Shown here: piece by piece, positions 35,310 through 44,271 of the stretch | Numbering within the stretch: the first letter of the stretch is position 1 | How the letters are laid out: every line of letters starts with the position of its first letter | NCBI RefSeq assembly: GCF_001894825.1 | Contig: NZ_BCWY01000036.1 | Span: forward strand, 26,381-90,380 | From: Rhodococcus jostii NBRC 16295 | GTDB lineage: Bacteria; Actinomycetota; Actinomycetes; Mycobacteriales; Mycobacteriaceae | DNA: 64,000 nucleotides | Direction of reading: 5' to 3' | Program-made: the position numbers and the translations under genes | Notes under the pieces: generated by a model | What the model was told of the DNA's origin: nothing | The model's input: the letters and a program-made list of their open reading frames with translations, nothing else | Databases searched by the model: none

Positions 35310-36440
35310 GTGGCGCAGATAAGACTCGAGTGTGTGTCGAAGCAGTTCGGCACCGCGCAGGTGGTGCGAGACGTCGACCTCGACATCGCCGACGGAGAGT
35401 TCATGGTCCTACTCGGACCGAGCGGTTGCGGAAAATCGACGCTGCTGCGGCTGATCGCAGGCCTCGAGACCCCGTCTGCGGGGCGCATCCTGCTGGGCGG
35501 CGAAGACATCACCAGGACGTCGCCTCGACAGCGGGACGTTGCGATGGTGTTCCAAAGTTATGCTCTGTACCCGCACCTGACCGTCGCGAAGAACATCGGG
35601 TTCCCTTTGCGTGCCCGCGGGCGTTCGAAGGACGAGATCGGGGAGCGGATCCGGGCAGTGGCGTCGGCGCTCGGTTTACAGAACCATCTGGACCGCCGAC
35701 CGGCCCAGCTGTCCGGCGGACAACGTCAGCGGGTGGCGCTGGCCCGGGCGATGGTCCGCGACCCGGGGGCATTCCTCATGGATGAGCCGCTGTCGAATCT
35801 GGATGCCGCGCTGCGCAGCGCCACTCGCACCGAGCTGATCGACCTGCATCGCCGCCTGGGATCGACGTTCCTGTACGTCACCCACGACCAGGTCGAGGCG
35901 ATGACGATGGCGACACGAATTGCACTGTTGAACAACGGAAGGATCGAGCAGGTCGGTACCCCGACCGAGCTGTACGACACTCCGCGTTCGACATTCGTCG
36001 CGGCTTTTCTCGGCGCGCCACCGATGAACCTGTTCGATGCGACGGTGATCGTCCGGGCCGGGGAACTACACCTCGTCGCGGACGGTGTCGACGTACCCCT
36101 CGGGCTGCCCGCCGACTCGGCAACCGGACCACAGAAGGTGACCGCAGGCATCCGGCCGGAACGCCTCCGGCTGAGAGGCGCCGATGCCCGACTCCGCGGT
36201 GTCGTCACCGCATCGGAGAACCTCGGAAGCGAGGAGATCGTGCATGTCACCGTGGGGGGCACCGTCATCCGCGTGCGCGCTCTGCGCCCGGTTCCCGCCC
36301 AGATCGGCGACGCGGCGGCGTTGTGCGTCGACCCCGCCGACATTCAACTCTTCGACTCGACGACCGGCCGTCGGTTGGTCTGGCACCGTCTCCACGAGCA
36401 CGAGGCATCGTCACGAGACGCCTCGCTGTCGGTGGCATGA
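35310..36440 (+). CDS. ugpC: ABC transporter ATP-binding protein (UgpC/MsmX-like)
   Basis: A 376-residue ATPase of the carbohydrate/glycerophosphate class. It has Walker A GPSGCGKST (about residues 38-46), Q-loop VFQSYALYPHLTV, signature LSGGQRQRV, Walker B FLMDEPLSNLD and the switch VTHDQ, followed by a C-terminal TOBE/OB region (GIRPERLRLRG). It powers the two permeases encoded downstream. The GTG at 35310 has GAGGAG about eight bases upstream. The operon order is ATPase, binding lipoprotein, phosphodiesterase, permease, permease. Confidence 0.88.
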   Translation: MAQIRLECVSKQFGTAQVVRDVDLDIADGEFMVLLGPSGCGKSTLLRLIAGLETPSAGRILLGGEDITRTSPRQRDVAMVFQSYALYPHLTVAKNIGFPLRARGRSKDEIGERIRAVASALGLQNHLDRRPAQLSGGQRQRVALARAMVRDPGAFLMDEPLSNLDAALRSATRTELIDLHRRLGSTFLYVTHDQVEAMTMATRIALLNNGRIEQVGTPTELYDTPRSTFVAAFLGAPPMNLFDATVIVRAGELHLVADGVDVPLGLPADSATGPQKVTAGIRPERLRLRGADARLRGVVTASENLGSEEIVHVTVGGTVIRVRALRPVPAQIGDAAALCVDPADIQLFDSTTGRRLVWHRLHEHEASSRDASLSVA

Positions 36441-36492
36441 CCACCGGCACGTTCACAAGCCCCGCCCACACACGAACAACAGGAGAAACACA

Positions 36493-37869
36493 GTGAAGAA
36501 AACCTTGCCCGGGCTGGGCGCGCTGGTGACCAGCGCATTGGTCCTGACCGCCTGCGGCGGACTCGGCACCACCACCACGGATTCCGCGTCGAACAGCACT
36601 GATCCGGTGCCCGAACTCGCCCCGGACCAGAAGGTGTCGATCGTGTTCGAGAGCTACAACTACGGTATGGCGGGAGCGTGGACCGACACCTTCAACGCCC
36701 TGATCGACGACTTCACCAAGCAGAACCCGAACATCACCGTCACGGCGCAGAAGCCGCAGGGCAACAGCCCGAACCCGGCAACCGACACGATCTCGAGCAT
36801 CCAGAGCCAGACGGTGGCCGGCTCGCCGCCGGACGTCGCGCAGCTCGGGTTCAGCGACCTGGATTTCACGATTCACCAGCTCGGCGCACACTCGCTCGAC
36901 GATCTCGTCGGCAAGGAGGCCGTGCAGAAGAACTTCGACGGCGCCAAGTACCCGTACGCCCCGACGGCGCGCACCCTGGCCGACTGGGAGGGCACCACGT
37001 ACGGTGTGCCCTTCGTCTTCTCGACGCCGGTGTTCTATTACAACGCAACACTGTTCGAGCAGGCCGGCCTCGACCCGGCCGCACCGCCGAAGACGTGGGA
37101 CGAGGTGGCGGAAGCAGCGGCCGCGATCACCGCGAAGACCGGTAAGGGCGGCGTCTACCTCGACTGCCTGACCAAGACGGCGAAGGACTGGTGCTTCCAG
37201 AGCCTCGTCCGGTCCAACGGCGGACAGGTCATCGCCGACGACCGCGCCTCGCTCACCTTCGCGGACGACCCCGCGGTGCAGGTCGCGGACATGGCACAGA
37301 ACCTGGTCCAGTCGGGATCGACACCCAAGCTCAGCCAACAGCAGGGCTACGAAGCCTTCGCCCGCGGAGACGTCGGCATGATCCTCGAGACCAGCGCGAT
37401 CCAGGGCACCTTCGTCAAGGGCGCCAAGGACAAGTGGGACCTGCGCGCCACCACGATGCCCAGCTTCGCCGGCAAGACCCCCGTTCCCACCAACTCCGGC
37501 GCCTCCCTCTTCACGTTCGCCTCCGACCCCGCGAAGCAGCGCGCCTCGTGGGAATTGATCAAGTTCCTCACCAGCGAGGAGGCCTACACCAAGATCGCCC
37601 AGGGAATCGGGTATCTGCCGCTGCGCACCGGTCTCGTCGACGATCCCGCCGGATTGAAGGAATGGTCGCAGAAGAACCCGCTGCTCGCGCCGAACATCGC
37701 CCAGCTCGGCTCGATGGAGCCGTGGATCTCGATGCCCGGCAACAACTACCTGCAGATCCGGGACGGCATGATGGACGCCGTCGAGGCGGTCGTCTACCAG
37801 GATGCCGACCCGAAATCCACTCTCGAAGCCGCCCAGAAGCAGGCCAGCGCGCTTCTGCCCACCCAATGA
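36493..37869 (+). CDS. ugpB: ABC solute-binding lipoprotein (family 1, UgpB-like)
   Basis: A 458-residue protein with a lipoprotein signal peptide ending in the lipobox LTAC (Cys at about residue 21), then a family 1 extracellular binding fold: VSIVFESYNYG, GSPPDVAQLGF, YGVPFVFSTPVFYYNATLF and GDVGMILETSAI. It captures a sugar or glycerophospho compound outside the membrane. The GTG at 36493 has AGGAG eight bases upstream. Its stop overlaps the phosphodiesterase start. The UgpB assignment rests on context and type of transporter; ligand unproven. Confidence 0.82.
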   Translation: MKKTLPGLGALVTSALVLTACGGLGTTTTDSASNSTDPVPELAPDQKVSIVFESYNYGMAGAWTDTFNALIDDFTKQNPNITVTAQKPQGNSPNPATDTISSIQSQTVAGSPPDVAQLGFSDLDFTIHQLGAHSLDDLVGKEAVQKNFDGAKYPYAPTARTLADWEGTTYGVPFVFSTPVFYYNATLFEQAGLDPAAPPKTWDEVAEAAAAITAKTGKGGVYLDCLTKTAKDWCFQSLVRSNGGQVIADDRASLTFADDPAVQVADMAQNLVQSGSTPKLSQQQGYEAFARGDVGMILETSAIQGTFVKGAKDKWDLRATTMPSFAGKTPVPTNSGASLFTFASDPAKQRASWELIKFLTSEEAYTKIAQGIGYLPLRTGLVDDPAGLKEWSQKNPLLAPNIAQLGSMEPWISMPGNNYLQIRDGMMDAVEAVVYQDADPKSTLEAAQKQASALLPTQ

Positions 37870-38729
37870 CCCCCGCAGCCGTCACGGTGGTTCACCTGAC
37901 GGACACTCACATCCGCGCCGAGGGTGACCTCGTCCATGGCACGATCGACACCCTCGACAACCTCCGCCGCGTACTCGACCGCATCGTCGGATCCGGTCAG
38001 CGTGTGGACGCGGTGGTGCTGTCGGGCGATCTCAGCGACAACGGGGCGCCGGAGGCATACCGGCGGTTGCGGGAGGTCGTCGAGCCGGCGGCCGCCGACC
38101 TCGGTGCACAGATCGTCTATGCGGTGGGCAATCACGACGACCGCACCGCCTTCCACACCGAACTGCTCGGACTCGACTCCGGCGATGGTGATCTCGCCGC
38201 TCCACACGACGCGGTCCACAACATCCATGGTCTCCGGGTGGTCGTGCTGGACAGCACCACACCCGGCAGGCACGACGGTGGGCTGACGGACGAGCAGCTG
38301 ACGTGGCTCGACGACGAGCTGTCCCGTCCGAGCGAGCGGGGAACGCTTCTCGTACTTCACCACCCGCCGATCTCGTCACCCGTCACCACGGTGAACTACC
38401 TGCGTCTCCAGGATCCCGGCCGACTCGCGGAGGTACTGGACGGCTCCGATGTGCGAATGATCCTCTGCGGGCACTCCCACCTGACGAGTTCGGGGACGGT
38501 GGCGGGGATCCCGGTGTGGGTCGGTCCGGCGCTGTCCTACCGGGTGGACCCGATCGCCGAAGTGGGCCGCCACCGCGGCGTCGCCGGATACGGATTCAGC
38601 AGGATCGACGTCCTCGAGTCCGGGGTGGTCGCGACCGCGGTCGAGGCGACCCCTGCCGAGGCGGTCTACGACATACCGGAACAGGACATGCTCGACCGGT
38701 TGCATGCCCTCGAGCTACAGGCGGGGTGA
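37866..38729 (+). CDS. Metallophosphoesterase (class III phosphodiesterase, GpdQ/CpdA-like)
   Basis: A 287-residue binuclear metal enzyme with all five family motifs: DTHIR, SGDLSDNG, GNHDDR, the LHHPPI His and CGHSHLT. These hydrolyse cyclic nucleotides or glycerophosphodiesters. There is no signal peptide, so it acts inside. Being inserted between the binding protein and permease genes (ATGA overlap with the former), it likely cleaves the imported compound, for instance a glycerophosphodiester (inference). Confidence 0.85.
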   Translation: MTPAAVTVVHLTDTHIRAEGDLVHGTIDTLDNLRRVLDRIVGSGQRVDAVVLSGDLSDNGAPEAYRRLREVVEPAAADLGAQIVYAVGNHDDRTAFHTELLGLDSGDGDLAAPHDAVHNIHGLRVVVLDSTTPGRHDGGLTDEQLTWLDDELSRPSERGTLLVLHHPPISSPVTTVNYLRLQDPGRLAEVLDGSDVRMILCGHSHLTSSGTVAGIPVWVGPALSYRVDPIAEVGRHRGVAGYGFSRIDVLESGVVATAVEATPAEAVYDIPEQDMLDRLHALELQAG

Positions 38730-38739
38730 GGAAAACATC

Positions 38740-39702
38740 GTGTTCGTTGCCGTACCGGACTTCGCTGACGCGACGACACCCGTCCGGGAACCGGTGGCGG
38801 TGCCTGCCATCCGTACCCACCCTCTGAAGAGGGTGGGGCGGGTGGCAGAGCCGTACCTGTTCCTGGCGCCGGCTGTTGCGCTGCTGGTCGTGTGGACATA
38901 TCGCCCGCTCGTTCAAGCGGCCCAACTCTCCACCTACTCCTGGAACCTGCTTCCGACGACCCCCATGGTTCCCGTCGGCACGGACAACTACCGCCGGCTC
39001 CTCGAACTTCCCGCGGTCGGCGACTCCGTCTGGCGGACAGTCGTCCTCATCGTCGGTCTGCTTCCCTTCACGCTCGTGTTACCGGTGATCGTCGGATTCG
39101 CCACGCGCGGCGTCCACGGCCGGGCCCGTGCGATCTACCAGAGCCTGATCTTCGCCCCCTTCCTCGTCGCCCCGGTAGCGAGCGCGGCCGTGTGGCAGTG
39201 GCTCCTCGATCCGGGTGCCGGGATCGTGAACCGGGTGCTCGGCTCGGACACCAACTGGATCCACGACCCGGCATCGGCGCAGTGGGTGATCGTCGCCATC
39301 ACCGGCTGGCATTTCATGGGCTTCGCTGTGCTGGTGGTCTCCGCAGGCATGGCCGGCATCAGCGGCGACTACTCCGAGGCCGCGCAGGTCGACGGAGCGA
39401 CGCGACGGCAGATCGACTGGTGGATCACCCTGCCCCTGTTGTCGCCCACCCTCGTGTTCCTCGGACTCATGACCGTCCTGCTGAGCGCGCAGTGGACCTT
39501 TCCGCTGATCGACACCCTGACTCAGGGTGGACCGTCGCAGGCGACGACAAACATCTACTACCTGTTGTGGGACTACGGTTTCCACAGCTTCGATGCAGGC
39601 CTGAGTGCCGCCGCGGGAATCATGCTGTTCGTCGGATTCGGTCTCGTGGCGGGGGTTCTCGTGTGGATCTCGGAAAGGATCTCGTTCCATGACGATCAGT
39701 GA
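38740..39702 (+). CDS. ugpA: ABC transporter permease (UgpA/MalF-like)
   Basis: A 320-residue integral membrane protein with six hydrophobic helices and the EAA loop (YSEAAQVDGATRRQIDWWITLPLL), which contacts the ATPase. The GTG at 38740 has GAGGA about eight bases upstream, 10 bp after the phosphodiesterase stop. It pairs with the second permease to form the channel. Ends overlapping the next gene by 14 bp. Confidence 0.87.
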   Translation: MFVAVPDFADATTPVREPVAVPAIRTHPLKRVGRVAEPYLFLAPAVALLVVWTYRPLVQAAQLSTYSWNLLPTTPMVPVGTDNYRRLLELPAVGDSVWRTVVLIVGLLPFTLVLPVIVGFATRGVHGRARAIYQSLIFAPFLVAPVASAAVWQWLLDPGAGIVNRVLGSDTNWIHDPASAQWVIVAITGWHFMGFAVLVVSAGMAGISGDYSEAAQVDGATRRQIDWWITLPLLSPTLVFLGLMTVLLSAQWTFPLIDTLTQGGPSQATTNIYYLLWDYGFHSFDAGLSAAAGIMLFVGFGLVAGVLVWISERISFHDDQ

Positions 39703-40522
39703 GCCGTCCGTACCCGAGCCGCTGTGGCGACGGGCGCGGGGACATGTCATTCTCGTCGCCATCGCCACCGTGTGCGTGTTCCCCATCTACTGGCTGCTCG
39801 CGACGTCACTGCGACGGCCCGACGACGTCGGCTCCCTCTCCCCCGTGCCGTGGCCGCTGTCACTGGGCAACTACGTGGACGCGACCGAGAAGGTCGACGT
39901 GATCCGACTGCTCGCCAACACGTTCGGTGTTTCCCTCGTATCGGCGGCTGGTCAGCTCCTCGTCGCGCTGCTCGCCTCCTACGCGTTCGCGATGTATTCG
40001 TTCCGCTTCCAACGGCTGCTCTACCTCGCGTTCGTCGGAACCTGGCTGGTGCCGTTCCAAGTCACCATGCTTCCCAATTATGTGCTGCTGTACCGAATGG
40101 GATTGATCAACAACCTTGTCGGCGTGATCGTGCCGACGCTGTGCTCTGCGCTGGGTGTCCTGATGCTCCGGCAGCACATGAACAGCTTCCCGAAAGAACT
40201 GGTCGCGGCGGCGAAGCTGGACGGCCGTTCCTCCTGGTCGATTCTCTGGACCGTCGTAGTGCCGAATCTGCGCCCCGCACTGGCCGCGCTGTCGATCCTG
40301 CTGTTCATCAATGCCTGGAACGAATACTTCTGGCCGGCAGTGGTCCTGCAGCGCAGCAACGCCGTCGTTCAGTTGGGGCTGAGGAGTTTCATGGGAACCG
40401 AGGGCAACGACTGGGGGCCGATGATGGCCGTCGCAGGTCTCGCGTGTCTCCCCGTGTTCGCGCTGTATGTCGTCCTGCAGCGGCACATCGTCAACGCATT
40501 CGTTCGATCCGGACTGAAATAG
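39689..40522 (+). CDS. ugpE: ABC transporter permease (UgpE/MalG-like)
   Basis: A 277-residue permease with six helices and the EAA motif (ELVAAAKLDGRSSWSILWTVVVPNL). N-terminal VCVFPIYWLLATSLR is typical of MalG-type subunits. The ATG at 39689 has AAAGGA about ten bases upstream and overlaps the previous gene by 14 bp. It ends the importer operon and is followed by a tandem repeat and a strong terminator. Confidence 0.87.
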   Translation: MTISEPSVPEPLWRRARGHVILVAIATVCVFPIYWLLATSLRRPDDVGSLSPVPWPLSLGNYVDATEKVDVIRLLANTFGVSLVSAAGQLLVALLASYAFAMYSFRFQRLLYLAFVGTWLVPFQVTMLPNYVLLYRMGLINNLVGVIVPTLCSALGVLMLRQHMNSFPKELVAAAKLDGRSSWSILWTVVVPNLRPALAALSILLFINAWNEYFWPAVVLQRSNAVVQLGLRSFMGTEGNDWGPMMAVAGLACLPVFALYVVLQRHIVNAFVRSGLK

Positions 40523-40565
40523 GTCTCGAAACATCAGGTCTCGAAACATCAGGTCTCGGAACGCA
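40521..40565. repeat. 15-bp tandem repeat, about 2.6 copies
   Basis: AGGTCTCGAAACATC occurs perfectly at 40521-40535 and 40536-40550; a partial third copy (AGGTCTCGGAACGCA) is at 40551-40565. It begins inside the stop codon of the last permease gene and runs into the terminator hairpin. A slippage product or a protein site; no known match. Confidence 0.7.
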
Positions 40566-40604
40566 GCGGAGCCGGTGCCCATCGATCGGGGCACCGGCTC
40601 CGCT
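40565..40604. terminator. Bidirectional hairpin terminator
   Basis: AGCGGAGCCGGTGCCC (40565-40580) and GGGCACCGGCTCCGCT (40589-40604) form a perfect 16-bp stem with loop ATCGATCG. It lies between convergent operons: the Ugp-like importer and the synthase cluster ending at 40620. Confidence 0.8.
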
Positions 40605-40619
40605 GTCTGCGAGGTCGGA

Positions 40620-41267
40620 TCAGGGGGCGTCGACCGAGTCGGACGGCAGGCCGAAGAAGATCGGGTACAGCGACGGACCGCCCTCCGGGAGGGCTATCTC
40701 CGCGCCTACCCGCCTGCCGCCGAGACGCTCCCACAGCCGCAGGTTACGGGGACTGGACGCTTCGGCGTACACCCCGACCCCGTCGTGCAGTCGCATCGCG
40801 CGCAGCGCGCCGGTCAGTGACGCCCGCACGCCGGTGCCGCGGCTCTCGGGCCGGACGGCGGCGAACATGACGTGGCAGTGCGGCGGAAGGTCGGCGGGGT
40901 GGTGCGCGTCGAGTGCCTCCATCAATGCCCGTACCCGGGCGCCGCACGCGCCGGTGGATGCGGCGAGCCGATCGACGAAGGCCTGGTTCTCGGCGTCGGA
41001 CACTGCGGGCTCCCCCGGTGGTGACCAGACCAGCACGGCAGAATAGTCTTCCGGCGCAGCGACGACGCCGCCGTGATTCAAGAGGAATTCGGTTGTCGAC
41101 GCGAAGAAGGCGGCCAGGTGGTAATCCCGTCCCAGTGTGGTCGGCGGGATCGCCCATTCGATGATCGGATCGTCGCGGAAGGCGGCCACCAGGGTCGCGA
41201 CCACGGCATCCAGATCCGGGCTTCCGGTGACGACAGGATCTGTCGTCGATATGTCGGGCAGGGTCAT
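40620..41267 (-). CDS. GNAT-family acyltransferase
   Basis: A 215-residue GNAT protein. The acyl-CoA-binding segment is MFAAVRPESRGTGVRASLTGAL (R/Q-x-x-G-x-G/A type), preceded by an N-terminal DDPIIEWAIPP block common to actinobacterial members, and followed by VYAEASSPRNLRLWERLGG. It moves an acyl group from CoA (or ACP) to an amine. The ATG at 41267 overlaps the PLP decarboxylase stop (ATGA). As the last gene of the synthase operon it could N-acylate an amine made by that decarboxylase (inference). Confidence 0.78.
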   Translation of the reverse strand: MTLPDISTTDPVVTGSPDLDAVVATLVAAFRDDPIIEWAIPPTTLGRDYHLAAFFASTTEFLLNHGGVVAAPEDYSAVLVWSPPGEPAVSDAENQAFVDRLAASTGACGARVRALMEALDAHHPADLPPHCHVMFAAVRPESRGTGVRASLTGALRAMRLHDGVGVYAEASSPRNLRLWERLGGRRVGAEIALPEGGPSLYPIFFGLPSDSVDAP

Positions 41268-42709
41268 GCGAACTCCTCGATGGGGGTGTGGAGACGAGCT
41301 CCGGCGTCGCGGTGTGCGGACACGATCGCGGCCAGGCACTGGTCGATGTCGTGGGCGGTGGTCTGCCAGTTGCAGACCGACAGGCGCAGGCACGGCCTGC
41401 CGCGCCAGGTCGTCGGGCTCGCCCACGCGACGGGTCCGCGTTGGAGGGCGGTGACGATGCGGGTGAGGTGTTCCGCGTCGGTGGTCTGGTCGTCCGGCGT
41501 GAATGCGACCAGCACCTGGTTGAGCACGACATCGTTGACGACGGTGACACCGTCGGTGTGGGCCAATCCCGCGGCCAGACGCCGGGCGAGGGTGCAGCAG
41601 CGGTCGATCAGGTCGGCGACGCCGTCGGCGCCGAGGTGCCGGAGCGTGGCCCACAGCACGAGGCTGCGGGCGCGCCGGGACATGTCCGGGGTGTAGTCGA
41701 CGGGGTCCAGGCCGCCGTCGACCGCCGGGGTCAGGTACTCGGCGCTGGTGCGCAGCGCGGCTCGGTGGGACGTCGGATGTGCGCACAGCACGACTCCGCA
41801 GTCGTAGGGGACGTTCAGCCACTTGTGGGCGTCGGTGGCCCACGAATCGGCCTTTTCCAACCCCGAAACATGGTGGCGAACAGTGTCACTCGCCGCTGCC
41901 CACATTCCGAATGCGGCGTCGAAATGTACCCAGCCGTCGTACTCGTGCGCGAGATCGCACACGGCCTCGAGGGGATCGACGGCACCCGAGTCGACGTTGC
42001 CGACCTGACCGCAGACGATGAGCGGCCCACTCGTCCGAGTCAGCTCGGCCTCGAGCGCGCGCACGCGCATCCGGCCCTGATCGTCCGTCTCCACTGGTGT
42101 CACCTGCCCGGCGAGCCCGAGCAGCCGCAGTGCCCGGTGAACCGTGACGTGACAGCCCTGACTCACCAGGATTCTCGGCGGGGGTGCGCCGATCAGCCCG
42201 TCCCGCTCGACGTCCCACCCGTGGGCGGCGAGCACGTGGTGGCGGGCGGCGGCCAGCCCGGTCAGATTGGCGGTCGCGCAGCCCGTCGTGATCCCCACCG
42301 ACGTGTGCGGCGGAAGTCCGAAGAGCGTGACCAGCCACCGCGACACGGCCTCCTCGACCACCGCCGCCGTCGGGCTCGTCGCGTACAGGGCGCCGCACTG
42401 GTCCCACACGGAGGTGAGCCACTCGGTTGCCACCGCGACGGGATACGCCCCGCCCATGACGAATCCGAGGAACGTCGGTGCACCCGAATGCAGGAGTCCC
42501 GGCTCGCCGTGCTCGATCAGCTCACTCAGTACGGTCTGCGCGTCGACTCCGTTCCGGGACAGCGGGGCGGCCAGTCCGCGGCGGAGTTCGGCGCGATCCA
42601 CGACCGAGCCCGTGCGCTCGGATCGCGGATCCCGGAGATACGTCGAGCTGTAGTCGCCGACAGCCCGCAACAGGTCGACGGTTACCTCGCGGGCGCCGGC
42701 GTCCGTCAC
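41264..42709 (-). CDS. PLP-dependent amino-acid decarboxylase (group II)
   Basis: A 481-residue enzyme of the aromatic-L-amino-acid/glutamate/diaminobutyrate decarboxylase group. The PLP Lys lies in TDAHKWLNVPYDCGVV (about residue 293); HFDAAFGMW carries the Asp/Ala cofactor contacts; ITTGCATANLTGLAAARHH binds phosphate. It would turn an amino acid into an amine; the substrate cannot be read from sequence. The GTG at 42709 overlaps the PfaD stop. Decarboxylases are not part of standard PUFA clusters, which makes this placement notable. Confidence 0.82.
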   Translation of the reverse strand: MTDAGAREVTVDLLRAVGDYSSTYLRDPRSERTGSVVDRAELRRGLAAPLSRNGVDAQTVLSELIEHGEPGLLHSGAPTFLGFVMGGAYPVAVATEWLTSVWDQCGALYATSPTAAVVEEAVSRWLVTLFGLPPHTSVGITTGCATANLTGLAAARHHVLAAHGWDVERDGLIGAPPPRILVSQGCHVTVHRALRLLGLAGQVTPVETDDQGRMRVRALEAELTRTSGPLIVCGQVGNVDSGAVDPLEAVCDLAHEYDGWVHFDAAFGMWAAASDTVRHHVSGLEKADSWATDAHKWLNVPYDCGVVLCAHPTSHRAALRTSAEYLTPAVDGGLDPVDYTPDMSRRARSLVLWATLRHLGADGVADLIDRCCTLARRLAAGLAHTDGVTVVNDVVLNQVLVAFTPDDQTTDAEHLTRIVTALQRGPVAWASPTTWRGRPCLRLSVCNWQTTAHDIDQCLAAIVSAHRDAGARLHTPIEEFA

Positions 42710-44271
42710 CGTTCCTCCCGCGGCGCGGGGACGTAACGGGCGACGTCGGACGGGAGCCGGACCCCCGCCGTCCTCAATTGGGCGACCCGGGTGAGGTAGG
42801 CGGCGCCTTCGAGTACGTGGTGCGCGATGTCGGCCACCCGGCGATTCGTGGGGGCGGCCAGGTGCGTGCCGGCGACCCAGCCGTTGAACGCCCCCATCGC
42901 CGGGCCGCACCAGATCTGGTAGTCGGCCGTCCGCTCCGCCTCGCCGCGGATGCTCCAGCCCGACGACAGCCCGAGGTACCAGCGGAAGACGAGTGCCATC
43001 TTGCGTTTCGGGTCGTTCTCCGCTCCGCGGAGTTGCGCGGGGTCGCGCTCGCTGAAGTAGCTGACGCAGTCGTTCCACACCTCGTCCAGCGGACGGCGGA
43101 ATACCGCCGACTCGAGGTCCCGCCGGGTCGCAACCGGAATGGACTCGATGCCCGCGTACTCGCGGTAGGTGTCGTAGAGGCGATGCGCCCGGGAGGCGAA
43201 CATGGTCCCGCGTCGAAGCACCTGCACCTGGACGCCGAGTTCGAACATGTCGGACGACGGGGCCATCGTGCAGTCGGCGACGCCGGCACCGGCGAGAAGC
43301 GCCTTGGTCGCCCCGGATTGATCGGCCTCGATCGAGGCCTGGTTGATCGAGCCGGTGACGACATACGCGGCTCCCAGGGCGAATGCGGCGGCGGCCGCGG
43401 CCGGGGTGCCGATGCCGCCGGCGGCCCCGACGCGCACCTCACCGAGTTCGGGCAGTTCCCGCCGGATGCGGTCGCGTGCCGCGATGAGGTCGGGGAGCAG
43501 CACCATCAGCGGCCGTCGATCGGTGTGGCCGCCGGAGTCGGCTTCGGCGGTGATGTCGTCGGCCATCGGGACCGTCCGTCCGAGCCGGGCCTGCTCTTCG
43601 GTGAGGTCACCGCGCTCCACCAGTGTCCGCACCAGGGTGTCGGGGGCGGGACGGAGGAACAACTCGGCGACCTCCACCCGGGAGACCTTGGCGATCACCC
43701 GGTGCGCCCGGATCACCCGGCCGGCGCCGTCGGACGACAGCCCGGACAGCCGGTACCGAACCACTTCGGGACTGAGGTCCATGAACGCCGAGGCCTCGAC
43801 ACTCCGTACCCGGTGGCGCAGGCAGGCGTCGACGATGGCGCGTTCCAGGGCAGGTTCGGTGGGGCTGTGAATGAGATTGCAGCCATGGGGTGTGTCGCCG
43901 AGGTCGGCGGCGAGCCTGGCCAGTGCCGCGTCCACGCGTGCCGGCACCACACCGGCCGCGCCGTAGAAAGCCAAGTACCCCGCGCGCGCGAGCGCGGTGA
44001 CCAGGTCGGTCGAGGCGATTCCGTTGGCCATCGCCCCCGCCGCGTACGCCGCGCGCACTCCGTGGAACGCACGGAACGCGCTGTCCCCCAGCGATTGTGC
44101 CGGTAGTGGTGCGACGGCACTGAGCACCTCGAGGCGTGACGCGAGCGCCCTGTCCGACGTGACCCCGACACCGTCGGCATCACGGACCACCCAGCAGGGT
44201 GCGCTCAGATCGAGCAGCAGTTCCCGGATTCCCGCGGTGTCACGGGTCGGGGCGGACATGGAAATGGTCAT
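42706..44271 (-). CDS. pfaD: PfaD-type trans-acting enoyl reductase
   Basis: A 521-residue protein of the PfaD/2-nitropropane-dioxygenase-like family: an FMN TIM barrel with VRVGAAGGIGTPAAAAAAFA and GAAYVVTGSINQASIEADQS, then the family block MFELGVQVQVLRRGTMFASRAHRLY. PfaD proteins reduce enoyl intermediates in trans for PUFA and some polyketide synthases. Length matches the family (about 530-550). The ATG at 44271 overlaps the dehydratase stop (ATGA). Together with the synthase and dehydratase it forms the minimal chain-building set. Confidence 0.88.
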   Translation of the reverse strand: MTISMSAPTRDTAGIRELLLDLSAPCWVVRDADGVGVTSDRALASRLEVLSAVAPLPAQSLGDSAFRAFHGVRAAYAAGAMANGIASTDLVTALARAGYLAFYGAAGVVPARVDAALARLAADLGDTPHGCNLIHSPTEPALERAIVDACLRHRVRSVEASAFMDLSPEVVRYRLSGLSSDGAGRVIRAHRVIAKVSRVEVAELFLRPAPDTLVRTLVERGDLTEEQARLGRTVPMADDITAEADSGGHTDRRPLMVLLPDLIAARDRIRRELPELGEVRVGAAGGIGTPAAAAAAFALGAAYVVTGSINQASIEADQSGATKALLAGAGVADCTMAPSSDMFELGVQVQVLRRGTMFASRAHRLYDTYREYAGIESIPVATRRDLESAVFRRPLDEVWNDCVSYFSERDPAQLRGAENDPKRKMALVFRWYLGLSSGWSIRGEAERTADYQIWCGPAMGAFNGWVAGTHLAAPTNRRVADIAHHVLEGAAYLTRVAQLRTAGVRLPSDVARYVPAPREER

